NCBI GenBank assembly: GCA_030740135.1
Contig: JASLXW010000302.1
Location: 1-5,361 of the forward strand
Origin: Nitrospinota bacterium
Lineage (GTDB): Bacteria; UBA8248; JACPRG01
Direction: 5' to 3'
DNA length: 5,361 nt
In this document: positions 1 through 5,361 of the stretch, piece after piece
Layout: every line of letters begins with the position of its first letter
Position numbering within the stretch: the first letter of the stretch is position 1
Program-made: the position numbers and the translations under genes
The notes under the pieces: generated by a model
Database searches by the model: none
The model's input: only the letters and a program-made list of their open reading frames with translations
Told to the model about the DNA's origin: nothing

Positions 1-268
1 TTTCCCCCGTCCCCGCCCGAAAAACCGACCGTTGCGTGAATCCGCTGCGCTCAACCAGACAAAGCCGCCGATGGCGAGTTCTTCGGAAAACGAAGCGCGG
101 AACCACCAGTTGGTGAGAAATCCAGGTCAGACGAGGAAAGGCCTCCGAGGACTTCCCTCAGCCGCACTCGGGGGGCGCGCTTGAAAAGCCGCCACCCGAT
201 TTCGCCCAATGAATTTTTCTCGCGAAGGATTACGGAGGAATCGTTTTCAAAGTATTCCCCCGACGATT
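1..268. other. Non-coding region downstream of the F-type ATPase gene
   Basis: No gene is supported here. A minus-strand open frame covers 51 to 380, but its upper part lies inside the ATPase gene in another frame and its lower part matches no family I recognise. The part next to the ATPase stop (about 181 to 268) is richer in A and T than the gene. Just after that stop, short arms AATCGT/ACGATT (239-244 and 263-268) could pair around an 18-base loop, but no T-run follows. A longer imperfect hairpin at 133-159 is listed separately. The stretch could be a 3' untranslated region, a decayed gene or an intergenic repeat; the sequence alone does not decide. Confidence 0.6.
133..159 (-). repeat. 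Imperfect inverted repeat (hairpin)
   Basis: Two 12-base arms, 133-144 and 148-159, flank a 3-base loop. Read on the minus strand the arms are GAGGGAAGTCCT and AGGCCTTTCCTC. They pair except for one mismatch and one G-T wobble. It lies about 110 bases past the stop of the F-type ATPase gene and has no T-run after it, so it is not a standard intrinsic terminator. It could be a transcript-end stabilising structure, a REP-like unit, or chance in GC-rich DNA. Confidence 0.4.
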
Positions 269-1255
269 TCAGCCCCTCAAATGGCAGGAGAGCATCCGGC
301 CGTCGGGGAGGGTGCGCAACTCGGGGAGCTCCGTCTTGCAGCGGTCCTCGGCGATGGGGCAGCGGGTGTGGAAGACGCATCCGGACGGCGGATTGATGGG
401 GCTGGGGATGTCCCCCTTCAGGACGATTCGCTCCTGCTTCCGCCTCGGGTCCGGGACGGGCACCGCCGACAGGAGGGCCTCTGTGTACGGGTGCTGCGGA
501 TCGCCGTAGAGCGCCTCGTTGTCGGTAATCTCGACGATCTTCCCCAGGTACATCACCGCGATGCGGTGGCTGATGTGCCGGACGACGCTCAGATCGTGGG
601 CGATGATGAGATAGCTGAGGCCGAATTCTTTCTGAAGGTCTTCGAGAAGGTTGATCACCTGCGCCTGGACCGACACGTCGAGCGCCGAGACCGGCTCATC
701 GCCGATGATGAACTCCGGGTTGAGCGCCAGGGCGCGGGCGACGCCGATCCGCTGCCGCTGGCCCCCGCTGAACTCGTGGGGGTAGCGGCGCATATGGTCC
801 GCGGAAAGCCCGACCCGCATGAGCAGGGCCTCCACCCGGTGCGCCCGGTCCTCGCCGGAGGCGATCTTGTGAATGGCGAACGGCTCGCCCACGATGCTTC
901 CCACCGTCATGCGGGGGTTCAGGGAGGCGTAGGGGTCCTGAAAGATGATTTGCATCCGGCGGCGGATGGCGCGGAACTCTTCCTTGCCCAGGGCGAGGAC
1001 GTCCCGGCCGTCGAACCGGACCCGGCCCCCGGACGGCTCGATGAGCCGCAGGATGGCGCGCCCCGTGGTGGACTTGCCCGAGCCGCTCTCTCCGACGAGG
1101 CCCAGGGTCTCGCCCTTCCGGAGGGTGAAGCTCACCCCGTCCACCGCTTTGACGTGCGCCGTGGTCTTTCCGAAAATTCCGCCCCGGATCGGGAAGTGCT
1201 TCTTCAGGTCCTGGACATCGAGCAGGACATCGTCTTTGGGGGCGTCGTTCGGCAT
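269..1255 (-). CDS. Peptide-type ABC transporter ATPase, F subunit (DppF/OppF-like)
   Basis: This is the second nucleotide-binding subunit of a Dpp/Opp-type importer. It would sit on the inner face of the membrane and hydrolyse ATP with its D-type partner. The 328 residues show a full ABC domain: Walker [10 protein letters not shown] at 55-63, Q-loop Q106 in [12 protein letters not shown], signature SGGQRQR at 163-169, Walker B ending in D186-E187, and H-loop H220. The peptide-transporter C-terminal domain follows, with HPYTEALL near 255 and four cysteines (C293, C299, C306, C324) in the spacing that holds an iron-sulfur cluster in this family. The length is normal. The start is ATG, with GAGAGG ten bases upstream that overlaps the stop of the D-type gene; the genes are 14 bases apart and surely co-transcribed. 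Substrate (peptide, nickel, sugar or other) cannot be read from an ATPase alone. No permease or binding protein gene follows. Confidence 0.95.
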   Translation of the reverse strand: MPNDAPKDDVLLDVQDLKKHFPIRGGIFGKTTAHVKAVDGVSFTLRKGETLGLVGESGSGKSTTGRAILRLIEPSGGRVRFDGRDVLALGKEEFRAIRRRMQIIFQDPYASLNPRMTVGSIVGEPFAIHKIASGEDRAHRVEALLMRVGLSADHMRRYPHEFSGGQRQRIGVARALALNPEFIIGDEPVSALDVSVQAQVINLLEDLQKEFGLSYLIIAHDLSVVRHISHRIAVMYLGKIVEITDNEALYGDPQHPYTEALLSAVPVPDPRRKQERIVLKGDIPSPINPPSGCVFHTRCPIAEDRCKTELPELRTLPDGRMLSCHLRG

Positions 1256-1269
1256 CGGGGAAAAACCTC

Positions 1270-2286
<1,017 letters not shown>

Positions 2287-2294
2287 GGATGGAA

Positions 2295-2301
2295 CTCCCC
2301 C
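2295..2301 (-). promoter_or_regulatory. Ribosome binding site that sets the D-type ATPase start
   Basis: On the minus strand this reads GGGGGAG and is followed by eight bases (TTCCATCC) and then TTG at 2284-2286. It is the only purine-rich site at proper spacing before any of the three in-frame TTG codons (2364, 2337, 2286), so it argues for the shortest protein. Confidence 0.6.
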
Positions 2302-2373
2302 GATTCGCTGTTCTGCCGGCCGGTCCGCTCCCCCCAAAGGCGCGGTGGCTCGCGCATTGGTCAAACGGTTGAA

Positions 2374-2402
2374 ATCGTAGCATCTGGCCCCGAGCCCCGC
2401 AA
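2374..2402 (-). promoter_or_regulatory. Candidate extended -10 promoter for the ABC ATPase pair
   Basis: The minus strand reads TTGCGG (2397-2402), a 17-base spacer, then TACGAT (2374-2379). The three bases just before the -10 box are TGC, the extended -10 motif, which can make up for the weak -35 box (three of six consensus bases; the -10 box has four of six). Transcription would begin near 2365, leaving about 80 bases of leader before the preferred TTG at 2286. It lies between the ribokinase stop and the ATPase pair, so the transporter genes may be transcribed apart from the salvage genes. Prediction by eye only; sigma70 rules may not fit this organism exactly. Confidence 0.4.
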
Positions 2403-2451
2403 GGCCGGCGGGTTTTCACGGTAACGCCGGGGCCGAATCACCCCGGTCCGC

Positions 2452-3408
2452 TCACCCCATTTCCGCCGCGAGGGACTCGATCCGGTCCCCGGCCGGAAGA
2501 GAAGGTTGCGCGCCCCGGACGGTGCAGGCAAGCGCCCCGGCCGCGCACGCGAACCGGACCGCGTCGGACAAAGCCCGTCCTCCGGCCAAACGCGCGGCCA
2601 GGGCCCCGCAGAACGCGTCGCCCGCACCCGTTGCGTCGGCGGCGTCGACCCCGGGCGGACGGAGATGGCCGCCGCCCTCCGGACCGGAGAACACGGCCCC
2701 CTCTCCCCCCAACGTCGTCACGACGCTTCCCGCGCCCGCATCCCGAAGGGCGGCGCAGGCGGCCCCGGCGGCCTCGACCGAATGGATCGCAACCCCCGTA
2801 AGCGCCTCGGCTTCGCTCCGGTTGGGGATGATCACGTCCGTCCAGGCGAGCAGGCCCTTGGGAAGCTCCCCCTCGGGGGCGGGGGCGGGGTTCAACAGCG
2901 TCCGGACGCCCGCCCGCGCGGCGATCCGAAAAGCGGCCTCGACGGTTTCCAGCGGAACTTCGAGCTGGGCCAGGACGACGCGCGCGCCCCGGATCGCATC
3001 CTCCGCCTTTTCGATGTCCGCGGGCGAAAGGTGCGCGTTCGCTCCGGGGGCGACGGTGATGAGGTTCTCGCCGTCCGGGCCGACCACAATCAACGCGACG
3101 CCGGTCGGCGAATCTTTCGCACGCCGCAGCATCGACACATCCAGACCTTCGTCTTCGAGATAGTCGGCGTACTTGTCTCCCCGGCCGTCCGACCCCAGCT
3201 TTCCCACAAACGCCACGCCCAACCCGCCGCCGACCCGGTGCGCGGCGACGGCCTGATTGGCCCCTTTGCCGCCGAAGAATTCCCGCAGGCCGCCCCCCAG
3301 AACGGTTTCACCCGGCCGCGGCAATCGGGCGGCGCGGACGACCAGGTCTTCGTTGGCGCTCCCGACAACGACGATTTCCGGAGACGGGTTGATGCGTAGG
3401 GAATGCAT
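2452..3408 (-). CDS. rbsK: Ribokinase (PfkB family)
   Basis: Transfers phosphate from ATP to O-5 of ribose, giving ribose 5-phosphate, in the cytoplasm. The 318 residues follow the ribokinase plan: GSANEDLVV near 16-24 with N19 and D21 at the ribose-contact positions, RPGETVLGG near 31, sugar-binding GGKGANQAVAA at 46-56, PTGVALI at 101-107, AQLE ending at E150 (the ribose-contacting Glu of RbsK), NPAPAP near 173, IPNRSEAEALTG near 194, ATP-site TLGGEGAVF near 232, and the second PfkB signature DATGAGDAF at 258-266 with the catalytic base D264. The frame runs on upstream to a GTG at 3492, but that would overlap the hydrolase gene. The ATG at 3408 fits the family N terminus, though its ribosome site is weak (GGGAT about ten bases before). 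It lies 23 bases after the nucleoside hydrolase, almost certainly in the same transcript. Another PfkB sugar kinase is possible, but the ribose-site motifs favour ribokinase. Confidence 0.9.
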   Translation of the reverse strand: MHSLRINPSPEIVVVGSANEDLVVRAARLPRPGETVLGGGLREFFGGKGANQAVAAHRVGGGLGVAFVGKLGSDGRGDKYADYLEDEGLDVSMLRRAKDSPTGVALIVVGPDGENLITVAPGANAHLSPADIEKAEDAIRGARVVLAQLEVPLETVEAAFRIAARAGVRTLLNPAPAPEGELPKGLLAWTDVIIPNRSEAEALTGVAIHSVEAAGAACAALRDAGAGSVVTTLGGEGAVFSGPEGGGHLRPPGVDAADATGAGDAFCGALAARLAGGRALSDAVRFACAAGALACTVRGAQPSLPAGDRIESLAAEMG

Positions 3409-3431
3409 TCCGCCGATCCCGATGTGCGCCT

Positions 3432-4379
3432 TCAGCCCCCGACCCGGAAGAGGAAGAATTCGATAAACCGCTCCGCGTCCACGGCGGTGCACACGCGGAC
3501 CCGGCCGCCGGGACGTCCGGATCGGCCGGGAGCGGCCTCCAGCGTTTCCCCCCGGTCTTCGGCGTCCCCGGTGACCACCTGAAGCTCAAGCTCTTCCATT
3601 TGGACAAAGGACGGGTCCAGCGCAACCCCCAAGGCCAAAGGGTCGTGAAGGAAACAACCGTCGAGACCCCGGGACGCCTGGTGGAGCTCCAGGTACCCGC
3701 GGGTGCAGTCGTGGATGAGACGGGTGCGGGGATCGCCCCCTGCCAGGCGGTCCAGGTGGCGCCTCGTCAAAACCACCTGGTGCGTCACGTCCAGGGGAAC
3801 GAGCACCATCGGAATGCCTTCGGCGAGCAGGACCTCCAGCGCCTCCGGGTCCGACCAGATGTTGAACTCGGCGTGGGGCGTGACGTTTCCGGGAACCCGA
3901 ACGGCGCCGCCCATGATGACGATCCCCCGCAGCTTCCGCATCCCCTCCGGGTCCGACCGGACGGCGGCCGCGACATTCGTCAGGGGCCCGGTGGCCACCA
4001 GCGTGATCTCGTCCGGGAGTCGGCGCGCCCAATGGAGGATGGCCTCGGGCGCCGGCGGAGGGATCGGGCCGGCGGAAGGGTCGGGGTAACGGCGGGGATC
4101 CAGGTTGCCCAGCCCATCCTCTCCGTGGACGTGAAGGGCGCGATCCCGCTCGATCCCGCTGAGGGGTCCGGCGGCCCCTTGATGGACCGGAGGCGCGTCC
4201 TGCGGACACGCGATCGCCAGGACCCGCAGGGCGTTCCGGGTGGAGATGTGGACGGGAGCGTTTCCGGCCACGGTGGTCACGGCCGGCGCCCGGACGTCGG
4301 CGCCGGCGAAGGCCAGGATCAACGCCAAGGCGTCATCTACGCCGGGGTCGCAATCGATGAGGAGGCGGCGTGCGGGCAT
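3432..4379 (-). CDS. Inosine-uridine preferring nucleoside hydrolase
   Basis: Splits the N-glycosidic bond of ribonucleosides into free base and ribose. The 315 residues carry the family's calcium and catalytic residues. LLIDCDPGVDDALAL starts at 6, where D11 and D16 match Asp10 and Asp15 of the Crithidia IU enzyme. HVHGEDGLG lies near 83, VATGPLTNVA has T130 (Thr126), AEFNIWSDPEA has E171 and N173 (Glu166 and Asn168), and FLHDPLAL has H245 and D246 (His241 and Asp242). The length is normal. The presence of H245 agrees with an IU-type enzyme, but base preference cannot be fixed from sequence. No signal peptide is seen, so it should act in the cytoplasm. The start is ATG with GAGGT six bases upstream. 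It precedes the ribokinase by 23 bases, which fits ribose recovery from nucleosides. The 65 bases before it show no clear promoter, so it may depend on read-through from the methyltransferase side. Confidence 0.93.
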   Translation of the reverse strand: MPARRLLIDCDPGVDDALALILAFAGADVRAPAVTTVAGNAPVHISTRNALRVLAIACPQDAPPVHQGAAGPLSGIERDRALHVHGEDGLGNLDPRRYPDPSAGPIPPPAPEAILHWARRLPDEITLVATGPLTNVAAAVRSDPEGMRKLRGIVIMGGAVRVPGNVTPHAEFNIWSDPEALEVLLAEGIPMVLVPLDVTHQVVLTRRHLDRLAGGDPRTRLIHDCTRGYLELHQASRGLDGCFLHDPLALGVALDPSFVQMEELELQVVTGDAEDRGETLEAAPGRSGRPGGRVRVCTAVDAERFIEFFLFRVGG

Positions 4380-4385
4380 GGCCCG

Positions 4386-4390
4386 ACCTC
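4386..4390 (-). promoter_or_regulatory. Ribosome binding site of the nucleoside hydrolase
   Basis: The minus strand reads GAGGT, followed by six bases and the ATG at 4377-4379. It supports that start, which places the DCDPGVDD motif at the usual distance from the N terminus. Confidence 0.6.
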
Positions 4391-4444
4391 AGGAGGCGGG
4401 CGTGCGGCCGGTTGCGGGTGGATCTCCCGCCGGGGAGGGAGCGG

Positions 4445-5062
4445 CTACTTTTCGTTGATGCAGAGGACGCTTTTCCAGTACCCGAAGAGGTTGACCCGCT
4501 CCACGTTTTGAATCCTGAGGTCGTTCTCTTCCATCAAGGTCCAGAGGTCCAGGTTGGAGTTCCAGCCCATTTTGTTCCACAGGCCGTTGGATAGCTCTTC
4601 CAGACGGGCCAAAAACGGATTTTGGCTCTTGAAGTGATTGAGGAAGACAATCCGGCCCCCGGGTCGGCAGACGCGCTTGATCTCCTGGACGAACTGGTTG
4701 GGGTCCGGGACCACGCTGGCCACATAGGCGGCCGAGACGCAATCGAAGCTGTCGGCGGGGAAGCTCATGGCGCTCGCATCCTGCGCCACGATGTCCACGT
4801 TGCTCAATCCGAATTTTTGGATCTTCTTGGCGGCCTGGGCCAGCATCTTCTCGGAAAGGTCCATGGCCACCACTTGGCACCAAGTCGGAAAGAGCGGCAA
4901 TGAAAGCCCCGTGCCCGCGCCCACGTCCAAGACCCGTTCGTCCGGACGTATGGAGAGAAGCTCGATGGCGACTTCCCGCCCTTCAGAGAATATATTCTTG
5001 AACAGCAGGTCGTAGAAAGACGAATACCGGGAATAGATTTTGACGACGCCTTCGGTATTGAT
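4445..5062 (-). CDS. SAM-dependent methyltransferase, PmtA-like (start codon missing)
   Basis: A class I methyltransferase resembling the Rhodobacter-type phosphatidylethanolamine N-methyltransferase, which would make phosphatidylcholine at the inner membrane face. Numbered from the codon at 5062 (205 residues), it has VVKIYSRYSSFYDLLF at 6-21, an SEGREVA stretch near 26, SAM motif I VLDVGAGTG at 44-52, VVAMDLSEKML, the DASAMSFPADSFDCV region, VVPDPNQF, RPGGRIVFLNHF and a C-terminal GYWKSV. The RPGG and NHF elements and the length are what I recall of PmtA; a related small-molecule methyltransferase is possible. The frame is open up to the stop at 5180-5182, but none of the 83 codons before motif I is ATG, GTG or TTG. 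The only usable start, TTG at 4930, lies inside motif I and would remove needed structure. The left limit of 5062 is the ATC eight bases after AAAGG, where family length predicts the start. A lost start, an upstream frameshift, a rare start codon or an assembly error could explain this. GC content is below that of the downstream genes. Confidence 0.8.
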   Translation of the reverse strand: MNTEGVVKIYSRYSSFYDLLFKNIFSEGREVAIELLSIRPDERVLDVGAGTGLSLPLFPTWCQVVAMDLSEKMLAQAAKKIQKFGLSNVDIVAQDASAMSFPADSFDCVSAAYVASVVPDPNQFVQEIKRVCRPGGRIVFLNHFKSQNPFLARLEELSNGLWNKMGWNSNLDLWTLMEENDLRIQNVERVNLFGYWKSVLCINEK

Positions 5063-5131
5063 GGCTGGAACCTTTCGACAGAGGTCCTCGGGTTCCGGAA
5101 TTGAGGACGCGGAATGGTATGATGACCGGAA

Positions 5132-5139
5132 CCTCCCTT
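5132..5139 (-). promoter_or_regulatory. Strong Shine-Dalgarno sequence without a canonical start codon
   Basis: The minus strand reads AAGGGAGG, close to a perfect Shine-Dalgarno. Eight bases later come ATC and then ATA, neither canonical nor in the methyltransferase frame. No ATG, GTG or TTG occurs in any frame from here down to about 5040. It may be the relic of a former start, possibly that of the methyltransferase before a small deletion or substitution, or a chance match. Confidence 0.35.
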
Positions 5140-5200
5140 GTGGAGGCCCTCGGGTTTCGCTGGGAAAAGCATCGACGCTTCAACCTCGGCCCGCACTCGA

Positions 5201-5229
5201 ATTTAATTCAGTTTACCAAGCTCAGTCAA
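5201..5229 (-). promoter_or_regulatory. Candidate sigma70 promoter for the methyltransferase
   Basis: The minus strand reads TTGACT (5224-5229, five of six consensus bases), a 17-base spacer, then TTAAAT (5201-5206, four of six). Transcription would start near 5194, after the transposase stop and about 130 bases before the expected methyltransferase start. It may belong to the end of the insertion sequence and read outward. A direct repeat CAAGCT (5217-5222 and 5227-5232, ten bases apart) overlaps the -35 region. Confidence 0.5.
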
Positions 5230-5244
5230 GCTGAATGTATGGGT

Positions 5245-5361
5245 TCAAGACATATGAGACACGGGGGCCGTTTTTTTGAATGTTTCCAGGGCCTGGTCGG
5301 GCGTCAGGTAGTCCAGGTTCTGGTGAGGTCGAATATGATTATAGATCTGCTCCCACTCGCG
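5245..5361 (-). CDS. Integrase-type (DDE) transposase, C-terminal end, cut by window edge
   Basis: The last 38 codons and TGA stop of a transposase; the rest lies beyond the right edge. The translation contains YNHIRPHQNLDYLTPDQAL, the C-terminal integrase-core signature shared by IS3- and IS481-type transposases (Tyr-Asn, Arg-Pro-His, then Leu-Thr-Pro). It ends ETFKKTAPVSHMS. The catalytic DDE residues would be upstream and cannot be seen, so neither the family nor whether the gene is intact can be settled. It lies in the same direction as the methyltransferase, with 182 bases between its stop and position 5062. Its GC content is lower than that of the metabolic genes, as expected of a transferred element. 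Confidence 0.85.
   Translation of the reverse strand, partial: REWEQIYNHIRPHQNLDYLTPDQALETFKKTAPVSHMS
5245..5361 (-). mobile_element. Partial insertion sequence at right edge
   Basis: Inferred from the transposase tail. The left end of the element probably lies between about 5183 and 5244, but no terminal inverted repeat or target duplication can be identified without the opposite end. Confidence 0.5.

Larger units (their letters stand above)
5063..5244. other. Lower-GC spacer between transposase and methyltransferase
   Basis: This holds the upstream part of the open frame leading into the methyltransferase, a sigma70-like promoter (5201-5229), an AAGGGAGG site (5132-5139), and an 11-base odd palindrome GAATTTAATTC at 5199-5209. 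No complete gene is supported. Part of it may be the end of the insertion sequence; no terminal inverted repeat can be called because the other end is outside the window. Confidence 0.5.

Noticed and set aside
51..380. 109-residue minus-strand open frame at the left edge
   Set aside because: Its first third lies inside the F-type ATPase gene in another frame, and the rest resembles no family I know; no ribosome site supports it.
2391..2451. GC-rich inverted repeats after the ribokinase stop as an intrinsic terminator
   Set aside because: Arms are imperfect and no T-run follows on the minus strand; such pairings are common by chance at this base composition.
2506..3399. 297-residue plus-strand open frame opposite ribokinase
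   Set aside because: The minus strand carries complete ribokinase motifs; the antisense product looks like low-complexity Arg/Gly/Pro sequence.
4420..4444. CTCCC/GGGAG hairpin after the methyltransferase stop as a terminator
   Set aside because: The stem is only five base pairs and no T-run follows.
3600..4511. 303-residue plus-strand open frame opposite the nucleoside hydrolase
   Set aside because: Shadow of a gene with all catalytic residues in place; it also runs across the gene's boundary.
4804..5196. 130-residue minus-strand frame from GTG as the true start of the methyltransferase by frameshift
   Set aside because: Its translation shows no methyltransferase homology; joining it would need an indel and would lengthen the protein well past the family size. 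Kept only as a possibility in the missing-start finding.

Overview
The window comes from a high-GC bacterium. The four genes on the left are clearly GC-rich and show long antisense shadow frames, while the right end is visibly poorer in GC. The phylum cannot be named from this sequence. Every supported gene is on the minus strand, so transcription runs from right to left. No tRNA, rRNA or CRISPR array was seen.

Layout from right to left (5' to 3' of the genes): (1) the last 38 codons of an integrase-type (DDE) transposase, cut by the window edge; (2) a 182-base lower-GC spacer with a good sigma70-like promoter and an unused-looking Shine-Dalgarno sequence; (3) a SAM-dependent methyltransferase resembling the bacterial phosphatidylethanolamine N-methyltransferase PmtA, whose frame has no ATG, GTG or TTG in front of the SAM motif; (4) an inosine-uridine type nucleoside hydrolase; (5) a ribokinase of the PfkB family, 23 bases after the hydrolase; (6) a 165-base gap with a candidate extended -10 promoter; (7) two ATPase genes of a peptide-type (Dpp/Opp) ABC transporter, D-type then F-type, 14 bases apart; (8) 268 bases of non-coding sequence with one imperfect hairpin.

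The hydrolase and ribokinase form a natural salvage pair: the first splits a ribonucleoside into base and ribose, the second makes ribose 5-phosphate. The two ATPases would together power one peptide-family importer, but no permease or binding-protein gene is visible beside them, so their substrate is unknown. A link between them and nucleoside salvage is only a guess from position.

Most of the window is ordinary metabolism and transport. The points most worth a second look are the missing start codon of the methyltransferase, its position next to a transposase in a stretch of different base composition, and the orphan ATPase pair with its own apparent promoter. I see no convincing evidence of a new biological system.
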